Shown: positions 52,488-62,379 of the stretch, piece by piece
Layout: each line of letters starts with the position of its first letter
Numbering within the stretch: position 1 is the stretch's first letter
DNA from: Prorocentrum cordatum
Lineage: Eukaryota; Sar; Dinophyceae; Prorocentrales; Prorocentraceae
NCBI GenBank assembly: GCA_963575745.1
Contig: CAUYUJ010000336.1
Coordinates: 1,328,747-1,392,746, forward strand
Direction: 5' to 3'
DNA length: 64,000 bases
Notes under the pieces: generated by a model
Databases searched by the model: none
The model's input: only the letters and a program-made list of their open reading frames with translations
What the model was told of the DNA's origin: nothing
Program-made: the position numbers and the translations under genes

Positions 52488-52772
52488 ATGCACGCACCCT
52501 GGGCAACCAGTGCGAGATACCGTCTGGGTTGAGCGATGCTGGCTTGTTCAGAAGATATACGACGGAGATTGATCACCTCCCGAGGTCGCGACGCGCGAGA
52601 GAAAGAACGATATAGAGGCCGATATCACGTGAATGAGAGTTTCCTTTGCCATGGCTGTTTCTTTGCATGAGTCGGAACCGAACGGGTTTCGGCTAGCACT
52701 ATTAATTACTGATGTAATTTGAGATGGTGGGCTGACAAGTCCGCCAGCGTGCGCAGCGGCCTCGAGGAGGGC
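52488..52772 (+). other. 3' untranslated region of the copia element and polypurine tract
   Basis: Non-coding. It ends in GAGGAGGGC (52764-52772), a purine tract directly before the 3' LTR, as needed for plus-strand priming. Confidence 0.6.
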
Positions 52773-52861
52773 TGCAGGCTTTCACAGGTGCCGAACTGAG
52801 ATTATGGTTACCGAAACCGTTTGGCTCAAGAAAAGGAATCCAGGGGCTCCGCCATTCCGCA
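52773..52861 (+). repeat. 3' LTR (89 bp)
   Basis: Identical to the 5' LTR except at LTR positions 7, 8, 12 and 23. Confidence 0.97.
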
Positions 52862-52866
52862 GTATT
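52862..52866. other. target-site duplication, right
   Basis: GTATT, matching 47054-47058. Confidence 0.9.
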
Positions 52867-53075
52867 ACTATTAATATCATTAGTATTATTAATATCATTA
52901 TTATTATTAATATTATTACTATTATTGGTACTATTGGTATTATGAATATTAGTACTATTATTATCATTATTATTGTTCATGTTATTCTTCCTCCTCCCCC
53001 CCCTCTTCCAACCCCTCCATTTCCTCCTCCTCCTCGTTCTCCCCCTCCTCTTCCTCCTCCTCGCATGCGTTTCCC
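52862..53075. repeat. ATT then CTCC microsatellite (right part of copia target)
   Basis: TATTACTATTAATATCATTA-type repeats to 52980, then CCTCCTCC to about 53070. Confidence 0.95.
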
Positions 53076-53399
53076 CGAACCATCCCAAGCATGTAGGTTT
53101 CACGGCTTCGTCCACATGGCTTCCTGAAAGAAACAAATCCATGGATATATGCGTTTGCACGTGGCTCCAGCTCCCTCAGAAGAACTGGTAACAACAGATA
53201 TAATTCGTCATCACATTAGAAATGACACTTGTGTTGCCGCAGTGTCTGTTGAATGCCTTCAATTCTCCGCGATCTCTTCAACGCCTCATTATTCCCCTTT
53301 AGAAAGGAGCGCATCACTGCCCTTTTTTGGCATTCGCCTGTCTCAAATTCCCCCGCCCCCAACCCGTGCCAATGCGGGCACCCCGCGCCATCCCTGTCA
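53076..53399. other. spacer
   Basis: No gene is supported. Confidence 0.4.
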
Positions 53400-53786
53400 A
53401 AAACGATACAACATGTGCGGCTAAAACTCGTTCGTCTTCGGTCGGGGGGGCGTGGGACTCGGGCACGGGGGACTCGGGTTGGCTTGGCGCACGGCCACGC
53501 AAAACCGCATCTAGACGGCGCACCGGCGCGGAAATACTACGAACTCGCACGTGCAGGACAACCATTCAAAAACAACTGCGCTATGCAAGTGGACAAATAT
53601 GCAATCACGATCAATCGCTGCACTTGGTGACCCGCTGTTCGGCACCCTGCAAGCGACTGCCCCCACGGGGGACTGGGGGGGGGCTTGGGGGGGGGAGGAG
53701 GAAAGGGGAAAGGATGAATAGGGGCACAGGCAAATCAAATAGAGGGCGCAACGCTGCCTGATTGCCGCGTGCCAATCTGAGAAAGA

Positions 53787-54197
53787 TTATGCAGCAGAGT
53801 TTGTAGAGAACCGGGGTCGTTGCCGGCCATTGCCAAGGTGCGTCGTCCATTGTATCCGGGTGCGCCCTCTCGGTCGTGGGGACTTCCAGCTTCGAGCCAA
53901 ACAATAATGCGCCCGGCCAGCTTCGAACCCCATTTGTCTCGGTAAACTTTCTGCTCTGTCCCAGGCCAGCTTGCCATATAGTTCCAACTGTCTCTCCAAT
54001 AGGGTCGATGTCACAGGCTGGACGCACGCGCGCTGACGTACCTCAACGTTGCTCGCGTGAAACAGCCAAGCGGGGAGAACGTTGAAGACCGGTCGTAGGC
54101 ATCTCGCTTGGAGGCCATCTATCCGACCCCTGTCTGCTTCAAGTAGCATGCGCGAAACGAGCCCGCATGACAGCGTGAAGAAAAGATGCGAATACAA
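53787..54197 (-). pseudogene. LINE-A C-terminal domain
   Basis: Reads LQARCLRPVFNVLPAWLFHA, SNVEVRQRACVQPVTSTLLE and RQLELYGKLA, the usual post-RT L-x-x-RCLR...I/F...S-x-x-SN-x-x-V pattern of LINEs, followed by a basic tail. Confidence 0.75.
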
Positions 54198-54200
54198 TAA

Positions 54201-55118
54201 TTATGCGTCCGCTCTCTGGTCAGGTTTGCATGCTTCCAAACAATACAAAAAAGGAAACATGTGCTTTGCTTCCCCCAGCCGCCGCGCAAGCTCTGCTCGC
54301 GGTCTGCCGTCTGTATAAACAACATGTTCCTTGACCGCGATTGTCTCACCATCCGGCCGACACAATGATCCCATCATACCGTGCCCAGAGTAAAACTGTT
54401 TTGTATGAGTTGGGTTCCAAGCCATAGTGCTTCCAGATTTCTACCACCAGGCTTAGATGCGCCCGAAGCGTGCCAGCGTCAATGGCCGCGAGCATCGCGT
54501 CGTCTGCGTACAACGCATCATGCGTAACCACATGTGCTTTTGATGGTTTTCCAGATCGTTCCACATGTAGACGTCTGTCTACAGACTTTTACAAAACTGG
54601 CGTAACAACAATGACAACCGTGCGCAATGCCAGCGGGCTGTGTCCATGTGGAAGACGTCGCGCCCCCATTCTGCACGATGAACTTACGCGCGTTGTAGAT
54701 GCCCCAGACCACATCGACCATCGCAGCTAACATACCCAACTGTTACAATGCTTGCACAAGACCTTTTTGGGTTTATCCGGTCAGCTGCTTAACACCAACC
54801 GAAGTGGCAGAAGTGGCTTCCCATCCTTGTCGCCCAGCGCCGCGTCAATCAATCTTCGCGTCATTGAGATGCATGCAATGCCTTTCCAACTCCTCCACGT
54901 TGAGGTCGTTGTAACAAGATGTAACCAACTGCTAATGAAGATATTAGCCTGTAGTTCGAAGGCAGAGAGGTGTCTCCTGTCTTGACGATGGTCACAACGG
55001 ATGCTTCTCTCCACCTTTCGGGAATGTCTTTCTTCCCCCCGCGAGTGTTACATAAAGACGTCAATATCTCGAGCGCGCCACTACTTTCAACTAGTGATTT
55101 CCACAATTCCGGTGGCAC
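54201..55118 (-). pseudogene. LINE-A reverse transcriptase domain, fragmented
   Basis: Blocks in order on minus: DIPERWREASVVTIVKTGDT then NYRLISSLAVGYILL (55040-54960, the NYRPISLL block), IVQNGGATSSTWTQPAGIAHG (about 54660-54600, block B, degraded beyond HGC), HVVTHDALYADDAMLAAIDA (about 54535-54475, palm C with YADD intact), LEPNSYKTVLL, and DGETIAVKEHVVYTDG with ELARRLGEAKH (54360-54260). The pieces lie in at least four frames. The segment with the first catalytic Asp (palm A) is not recognisable, so it may be deleted between 54960 and 54740. Confidence 0.8.
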
Positions 55119-55242
55119 CCCGTCGGTTCTTTCAAATCGCTGTACTCGAAGATGTGTGACTGCTTGTCTCGTCTCTTCTTACTTGATCTGGCCGAAGTCG
55201 ATTGGCAACTCTACTTGTCTGTTGGATGGCTGCGGTTGTGGA

Positions 55243-55818
55243 TCATATTCCTGAAATGGTAGCCAAATGGGTTGCCATAGTTTCAGCCCTTTCCGCATGA
55301 TCCACCAGTTTCCCTTCAGTATTTCTGAGCCGCCCACACTTGTGCGAAGCAGCTTTGCGAACATACTTTATTGTGTCCCATCCGTTCGTCTGAAAACTTT
55401 GTATGAGCCAGTGATGCTTGTCTGCTTTCGCGGACTGCTTGATCGCTTTGTTCAGGGTCCTGGTGTCGGTACCGCCTTGTCGTGAAATGTTGCGCTCCTC
55501 GACGAAATCAAACGCACGTTCGGAGATCCATGGGCGTTTGAAGCTTGCCTCCCAGCGTGGGAGGATGCGGCCGCAGACTGTAGCATACGCTGTGAGACTG
55601 CGATGGCCTTCTCGTTCAAAGACTCGTGCTGTGGTCGTTTCCGGCATTTTCCATCGGAAAACTGCATGACATTTCTGTTTGGCGACCGGCTCCCTGGGCA
55701 AACTGACGTCCAGTTTGGATTCAGTACGCGCCCGGCCTGTCTTGGGAATGTGTCGGTATCCAAGCCAACCACTTGAAAAAAATGATGTGATTGCAGATGT
55801 CGTCGCCGATCGCTCCAA
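55243..55818 (-). pseudogene. LINE-A endonuclease-RT linker
   Basis: An open minus frame with RPWISERAFDFVEERNISRQ, TLNKAIKQSAKADKHHWLIQ and KYVRKAASHKCGRLRNTEGK, the typical LINE spacer that carries a PWIS-x-x-x-x-x-x-x-x-x-R-like block, before AERAETMATHLA. Confidence 0.7.
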
Positions 55819-56630
55819 ACTGCAGCAAAAGCGGCCCGCCCCTCTGCAGGCGCGACCACGTGGCCCAGCTTTTCAAAATATTGTGGAACGGTGCGCCCAG
55901 AAGGTTGCATTTCAATGTTGTAGTACGCGATGGTATGCTCATCGTTTGTTTTGAAGACGGTATTCGCGACACATGTTTCGAACGTGTGGCATAGTTCTAT
56001 AATACATGTTAGATTCGATGTAGGCGTCCAGACCAGCACAAGGTTATGAAACGCATGTTCGCCGAGAGCTGCTTCTTCTACACCGTACCTGTCCAGTAAA
56101 CGAGCGTTGAGATCACCTGAGATGATGGTAGGTCCGTGCGACCGGCACGCCGAAGCAAATGCAGCAAAAATCCGTATAGCACTCGCGACGAATATCAGAA
56201 TCGTGCTCGTTACTCCATGCGCAAACTGAGATCACTGTCGAGACACCCCCAGCAACTCGTATCCGTTAACTTGCCATGCGAAAGCGTTGTCGGATGTATC
56301 CTTCGATCGCATGTTTAGCCTAAGGCACAACTATGAAACCCACGCACGCATAGTCCCTGTTTGTATTATCCTGCCCAGAAAATATACACGAGAAACCCTC
56401 GAATTCGAAGACGGGTGGCCACGGCAGTGCGTCTTTTGGAAGCAAAACACTGCTATTTCGAGGTCCCGCGTGTGCAGGGTGAGTTCGTGCATCTTGTACG
56501 GCAGGTCCATGTTGATACCTTTTACACTCCACGACGCGATCTTGCCGCGCAGAACCGGCAAACATGGGAATCCAATCGATTTTCCAATGTTCGGTGTCAC
56601 TGTAATGCCAACGCGCCGTATTTCCAAATG
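55819..56630 (-). pseudogene. LINE-A apurinic-type endonuclease, fragmented
   Basis: The start KIASWSVKGINMDLPYKMHE and IAVFCFQKTHC (56545-56425) matches the TWN-x-x-G-L...I-x-x-LQETH opening, here Q-K-T-H. CAWSNEHDSDIRREC lies near 56215. GPTIISGDLNARLLDRYG at about 56130-56080 holds the GD-x-NA motif. VANTVFKTNDEHTIAYYNIE at about 55975-55915 is the NT-F...HT segment. Several frames are used. Confidence 0.75.
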
Positions 56631-56821
56631 TCCTCCTCTCTTTCCTCCTTTCTCACCTTCCCCACTCCCTTTCCCAAACCGGCTGAGCGTCTCGTTGGCC
56701 CTGGAGACGGGGTGCTGCAGCTCCGGGCGGTGGATGAGGTCGCCCCATGTGCCCCACGCGCCGTACCAGGAGAGTTGGAGCTGGTCATTGGAGACCGTGG
56801 CATGTATAACTGGTTATGAGG

Positions 56822-57157
56822 CTACCTTGAAGATTTGGTTCTGCAGGTCCACGCGGATCTCTTCCTGGTGTAGTTCCACTCGACGAAGACTTTCCGAAGA
56901 TCAAATAGGAACGACTCCGGCACTCGTTTTTCCATAGGCAGGTCGGGGCGAGTCCACACTGCATTCCCTTGATGCTTGATTTGCGCCTTACCGAAAACAC
57001 TGACAAATTGATCCATGGATGCAGCACTCCCGAACTTGATGATCATAACTTTGCTGAAGTCGCCGTTCGTGAAGATGTCGGCGTGTTCTGGTGTTTTTAA
57101 ACGGTCCAACTGCTGTTTGAGAAAGGCGACGGCTGCAATATCTTCAAAGTCTCCCAA
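56822..57157 (-). pseudogene. LINE-A ORF1-like protein
   Basis: It reads FLKQQLDRLKTPEHADIFTN, FSKVMIIKFGSAASMDQFV, AQIKHQGNAVWTRPDLPMEK and RVPESFLFDLRKVFVEW. This resembles the RRM-like region of LINE ORF1 proteins (S-x-MVI-x-F, then W-x-x-x-DLP-x-E-x-R). A helical LRHIETKLLELEHELS-like segment lies further upstream near 57190-57240, interrupted by a stop. In relatives it binds element RNA. Confidence 0.6.
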
Positions 57158-57160
57158 ACA

Positions 57161-57660
57161 TCCGATAACTGCATTCGCCTCCCAGTCCCTGTGCGTAAAT
57201 TATGACAGCTCATGCTCCAGTTCCAACAATTTGGTTTCAATGTCTTAGTGGGTGGTATTTTGATTTGATCGCGCCGATGGTAAACCTGAGCTTATATGTT
57301 CAAGTGTATCCAACCGAGCGCTTAACGCAACAACATCGTGTTTAATAGGGTGCACGGTATTCTTCAAATCTGCCTGGGATACCCCATGTCATGACAGGGG
57401 GCCATCATAGAAATTATGAAACCCAAAATGATATTTGACGCGGGCTCCCGCTGCAAACATCCCACGAAAACGGGACCGTCAAAATCCAGGACGCGCTGGG
57501 AACAAAGAAAACGGTTAACCCGAGTTCCGGCTTACTCGACTTTTACGTTTCCCCGATTCGGGCGCCCAAAAATCACTCACTCCACACGGTTTTGTTAGAC
57601 CATGCTCAGTGTGCGCAGGCACGCCAGCCTGGCCAAATTACCCGGACGTCGACCCCAAAT
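57161..57660. repeat. LINE-A upstream region and dispersed repeat R5, copy 2
   Basis: 57440-57590 matches 19895-20048 (ACGGGACCGTCAAAATCCAG, ACCCGAGTTCCGGCTTACTC, TTTCCCCGAT). No intact gene. Confidence 0.55.
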
Positions 57661-58315
57661 ATGGATGCGCAAAGCACACAGAGCCAGCAGAAGCTTCCCG
57701 CCCCTCCAGAGGGGCACCATCCTCGTGAGAGTCGCCACTTTCTGAGGGACCAGGGCGCCCGAGGCAGCATCCTCGTGAGGGTCGCTGCTTTCCGAGGGCC
57801 GGGGTGCCCGAGGCCCACTGAGCCGGCAGAGGGCTTCAGTCCCTCCAGAGCGGCACCATCCTTGTGAGGGTCGCCACTTTCCGAAGGGCCAGGGCGCCCG
57901 ACACAAATCTGGCCTACAGAGCCGGCGGAGGGATTCGTGCCCTTCCAAAGAGGCACCATCCTCGTGAGGGTCGCTACTTAGCCGAGGGGTCAGGGCGCCC
58001 GACCCACAACTGGCCTACAGAGCCGACAGAGGGCTCCTGCTCATCCAGGGGTGCACCATCTTCGTAAGGTCTCCACTTTTCGAGGGGCCAGGCCATGGCG
58101 CCCGAACACACAACTGCCTTACAGAGCCGGCAGAGGGCTTCAGCCCCTCCAGAGGGGCACCATACTAGTAAGGGTCGCCACTTTTCGATGGGCCAGGGCG
58201 CCCGAGCCACAATTGGCCTACAGAGCCGGCAGAGGGCTTTAGCCCCCCAGAGCGGCACCACCCTCGTGAGGGTCGCCACTTTTCAAGGGGCCAGAATGTC
58301 TGAACCACAACTGGG
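57661..58315. repeat. ~100-bp tandem array, 6-7 units
   Basis: The unit is AGCCGGCAGAGGGCTTCAG.CCCTCCAGAG, GGCACCATCCTCGTGAGGGT, CGCCACTTTTCGAGGGGCCA and GGGCGCCCGA.CACAA.TGGCCTACAG. AGCCGGCAGA recurs at 57831, 57920, 58021, 58125 and 58224. Confidence 0.9.
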
Positions 58316-58722
58316 TAAGGGTGGCGACCTACCTCTACCTCCCAAAGGTCTCATGGGAGGCCTCCCCTCCCCCTCCCGGAGGTCTCCCGGGAGCCCTCCC
58401 TGAGACCTCGAGGAGGCCTCCGAGGAGGGCCTCCATCGAGGCAGAGGCCCCCCCCTCCCTCATGCGGGAGGTCTCCGAGGAGACCTCCCTGCGACTACGA
58501 GGACGCCTGCAAAGAGGGCCTCCTCCGAGACAGACCAATCCGCCAGGAAGCCTCCCCTCCCCCTCCGGGAGGCCTCTCAGGAGGCCTCCGGGAGGAACAT
58601 GAACACTGGGAGACCTCCGGGAGGTGAGTGGGGGGCCTGCGGGGAGACCTCCGAGAGGTGGAGGGAAGGCCCACGGGAAGACCTCTGGGAGGTGGAGGGC
58701 AGGTCTCGGGGGACATCTCCTC
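58316..58722. repeat. GAGGCCTCC/GGGAGGTCTCC degenerate repeats
   Basis: Self-complementary GGAGGCCTCC and GGAGGTCTCC decamers are dense over about 350 bp. Confidence 0.8.
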
Positions 58723-58974
58723 TGTCCTCCTCCTCCTCCTCCTCCTCCTCCTCCTCCTCCTCCTCCTCCTCCCCTCCATCTCTTCCTGACGAGACATCCC
58801 TCCCTCCTCCTCCTCATCCTCTTCCCCTCCTCCTCCTTCTCCTCCTCCTCCGCCTCCTCCTCCTCTCCTCCTCCTGCCCCTCCGCCTCCTCCCCCTCCTC
58901 CCCCCTCCCCCTCCTCCTCCTCCTCCTCCTCCTCCTCCTCCACCTCCTCCTCTTCCTCTTCCTCTTCCTCATCG
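58723..58974. repeat. CTC microsatellite
   Basis: A CTC run, interrupted once at 58766-58800. Confidence 0.97.
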
Positions 58975-59008
58975 TCATCATCACCATCACCATCACCATC
59001 ACCATCAC

Positions 59009-59061
<53 letters not shown>

Positions 59062-59269
59062 GCAGCAGCCGCATCACCATCATCAGCATCACCATCAGCA
59101 TCATCAGCATCAACATCAGCATCACGACCATAATCATCATCATCATCATCAATAGCACCATCATAAACACCACCAGCAACGTCATCATCCTAATCATCAG
59201 CATCATCAGCATCATCAGCATAATAGTCATCAGCATCACCACCATCACGATCACCACCATCATCGTGCC

Positions 59270-59311
<42 letters not shown>

Positions 59312-59560
59312 AATCATCATCATCATAATCATCGTCATCATCACCATCATCATCATCAGCATCATCATCATCATCATCAGCATCACCCTCATTATCATCA
59401 CCATTATCATCACCATCATCACCGCCACCACAACCTCCATCATCATCATCATCAGCAGCATCAACATCATCATTACCATCGCCATCATCACCAATATCGC
59501 CGCCACCACCACCATCATCATCCGCATCATCATCTTCATCATCATAACAAGACATCGGAG
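58975..59560. repeat. ATC microsatellite, ~585 bp
   Basis: ATCATC with CACCATCAGCATC interruptions. Poly-Ile, poly-Met, poly-Asp and poly-Ser frames are artefacts. Confidence 0.98.
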
Positions 59561-59990
59561 GAGGTGGAGGACGGCGAGGAGTATCGACAGTAACAGCACG
59601 TGAAGAATGGTCAGGAACATGATGATGAAGGTTGCAGGAAAAAAAGTGAGGGAGGGAGATATCAGGGAAGGAGGGATGAGGGATGGAGGAGCGAGGGAGG
59701 AGGGAGAAACGAAGGAGGGATGAGTGAGGAAAGGAGAAAAGGATGAGGGAGGGAGGGCGGGAGGGATGAGGGAAGACGCACGAGAAGAAGTACGTAGGGG
59801 GAACGAAGGAGAAGGAAAGACCAAGAGTGGAGGAGGTCGAGGAGGAGGCGTCAACTGAAACAGCAGAGAAGAACCACCATGTGACTCTGCAGGCGACAGG
59901 CCGTGCAAAACCTCCTGAACACACTGGACGTCGCGGGGGAAACGGGACAGACCACGTCGGACCACGTCATATTACCTCGGGGCGGGGGAC
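59561..59990. other. purine-rich spacer
   Basis: GGAGGGA.GA units at 59640-59790. No gene is supported. Confidence 0.5.
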
Positions 59991-62025
59991 CCTCACGGGC
60001 GGGTCGGGACAGGCGGAAGGGACATTAAAGCATGGCGCATCATCGAATAAGCACACAAGTACACTTACTGAGAGTCGGCCCGAGGCGGACGAAGCCTGAC
60101 GGGCGGTCCGGGCCGGGTGGGAAGGACCCCAAAAGGCGGGTTGACCCTGATGGCCGGGACACTAACGGGCGGGTCGGGTCGGGCGGGGGGCATTCAAGTA
60201 TGGAGCATCGTCGGGGTGTCACGCAAATACCCCTGACGGGCGGTGTCACGCAAATACCCCCGTCGTGCAGGGCGGGCGCCGGGAAGCCCTCACGGGCGGG
60301 ACGTCTCAAGTGAGCTAGACTTCGAAGTAGAAGCAATCGCACGCGCGGGTACTCCAACGGGCGGGTCGCGTCAGGCGGGCAGACACGAGCGGGCGATTCA
60401 GATCGGGCGGGCAGGACGCGAAAGGCCGATTCATGTTGGAACCAGCACGCTGGCTTCGCGGAAGGAGGCTGGAGGGGATGAGAGGCAACAGCAGCAACGA
60501 GAAGAGGATGGGAAAGAGGAGGATGGGGCAAGTCGTCGGGCACTCCAACGGGCGGGTCGAAACGGGCGGGCGGACCCCAACGGGCGGGCCGGGTCTGGCG
60601 GGCGGGACATCAAAGCATGATGCGTCATCGAGTTCGAACGCGGGCGGACCGTGGCGGGTGGGCCGGGTCGTGCGGGCGTGCGATTAAAGTATAACGCATC
60701 ATCGAATTGACAGACAAATACCCTAGCGGGCGGGACGAGTAGGGCTGGGCGGACCCCGACGGGCGGATCGGGTCGGGCAGGCGGGATATTACAGTATAGC
60801 GCATCCTCGCGTTGGCACGCACATGCGCTCGCGGGCGGGCGGGCGAGCCCTATCTATCGGGCGGGTCGGGTCGGGCCGGCGGGACATTAAAGTGTGATGC
60901 GCCATCGTGTGGGCGCGCGAGCACCCTGACGGGCGGGTCGGATCGGGCGGAGGACGACCCCCAACGGGCGGGTCGGGCCGGGCGAGCGCACCCTGGCGGG
61001 CGGGTCGGGTCTCATGGGCGGGACACCAATATATGATGCATCATCGCGCTGGCGCGCAAATACCCCACCAAGTGAATCGGATCGGGCAGGAGGGACGTTA
61101 AAATATGATGCATCATCGCCTTGGCGCGCAAGTACCCTGACGGGCGGGTCGGATCCGATGGGCGGGCCCTATCTGAAGGGAGGAGGGCAGGGCCGGGCGT
61201 GCCAGACATGAATGTAAGATGCATATGCGGGCGGCGGGCGGGCGAGCGGGCCAAGTCGGGCGGGCGGGACATTGAAGCAGAATGCATCTCCGAATTGGCG
61301 CGCAAATGCCGCAACGGGCGAGTCGGGTCGGGCCAGGCGGCCCCTCCCAAGCGGGTCGGGTCGGGCGGACGGGCCGCAAACGCATGGTGTTTTTTCGCGC
61401 TGGCACGCGAGAGCCCTAACAGGCGGACAGGACGTCAAAGTATGACGCATGCTCGAGGTAGCGCGCGGGACGGGCGGCGGGCAGGGCCCCAACGGGCGGG
61501 TCACGAGCGCGGGACAGTAAGATACGGCGCGTGAACATAAAGGTGCCCTAACGGGCGGGTCGGGTCAGGCGGGCAGACCCCGGTGGTCGGGCGGGCTGGG
61601 CGACAAACGGGGCCCAAACGGCCAGGCGGGCGGGCGGCGAGACGAGCGGGATATTAAAATGCAACGCGTACCTGAAGTAGCACGGGCGTACTCTAACGGG
61701 TGTGTTGGGTCAAGCGGGCGGACTCTCACTGGCAAGCGGGTCGGGCCGCGGGCGGGCGGCGGGTCAGACGGGCAGGACGTCGAAATAGATCGCACACTCG
61801 CAGTAGCACTTGCGTGCATCAACGGGCGCGTCTGGTCGGGCGGACGGACCCTCGCGGGCGGGCCGATCAGGCAGCGGGCGGGGCCCTCGCGGGCGGGCGG
61901 GCGGCGACGCGGGCGGGTGGAACGTGAAACTATGATGCATAAGCGAAATAGTTCGGGCATGCCCCAACGGGCGCGTCAGGTCAAGCAAGCGGGCCCCAAC
62001 GGGCGGGTTGGACGGGCACGGCGGG
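59991..62025 (+). repeat. degenerate ~100-bp GGGCGGGTCGGG array, ~2 kb
   Basis: Units combine GACGGGCGGGTCGGGTCGGG, CGGGCGGGACATTAAAGTAT, GATGCATCATCGCGTTGGCG and CGCAAATACCCT. Spacing is irregular (70-140 bp). GATGCATCATC-like points occur at about 60033, 60616, 60690, 60795, 60894, 61033, 61106, 61275 and 61440. The G-runs are dense on plus. No coding support. Confidence 0.9.
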
Positions 62026-62300
62026 ATCTTGTTTGTGGCAATGTCTGTATGTGCGTCTTTTGTGATGCATTCAGGTACTCTCGGCGCCGATGCTGACGGG
62101 CATCTTTCTGGGGGGGTGATGGGCATCCACGCGGGCGTCCGCGTGATTATCTGCCCGCAGGAGGGATGGGCATCCACGTGGGCATCGAGATGGGCATCTG
62201 TCCAGAACGGGGCATGGGCATCTAGGTGGGCATCAGTCTGAACGGGGGATGGGCATCGAGATGGGGATATGATGCGCATCTGTTTCACCAGGGGGTGAAC
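62026..62300. repeat. GGGCATC-type short repeats
   Basis: GATGGGCATCCACGTGGGCA-like units, about 10 copies of GGGCATC at 62100-62275. Confidence 0.75.
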
Positions 62301-62379
62301 GTTTGTAAGGGGTCCCTTTTGTAAAGCTGTGGCAACGATTTCGTATATTTCACTTTCCAATCATCAAGCCTTTTGTAGC

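Larger units (their letters stand above)
47059..52861 (+). mobile_element. Ty1/copia-type LTR retrotransposon, 5,803 bp, structurally complete
   Basis: The element has 89-bp LTRs (47059-47147 and 52773-52861, 4 differences), each starting TG and ending CA. It is flanked by the 5-bp duplication GTATT (47054-47058 and 52862-52866). A primer-binding site follows the left LTR and a purine tract (GAGGAGGGC) precedes the right one. Inside are gag, protease, integrase, RT and RNase H in the copia order (integrase before RT), then a further ORF with a membrane helix. The gag-protease-integrase frame is intact, but RT and RNase H need several frame changes, so this copy is probably not autonomous. It inserted into an ATT microsatellite. 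Confidence 0.97.
53400..57160 (-). mobile_element. LINE-A: nearly full-length but decayed non-LTR retrotransposon
   Basis: Read on minus: ORF1-like protein (57157-56822), apurinic-type endonuclease (about 56560-55990), linker (55818-55243), RT (about 55118-54346), C-terminal domain (54425-53787), and a 3' region to about 53400 whose GACGGCGCA.CGGC and ACAACTGCGC blocks match the 3' region of LINE-B near 62410-62480. Each domain is in order, but adjoining pieces lie in different frames, with at least six shifts or stops, so this copy is dead. No target-site duplication was identified. Confidence 0.85.

Noticed and set aside
58599-59965. 334- and 383-codon ORFs of poly-Ile and poly-Met/Asp
   Set aside because: They lie in the CTC and ATC microsatellites and have no non-repetitive core.
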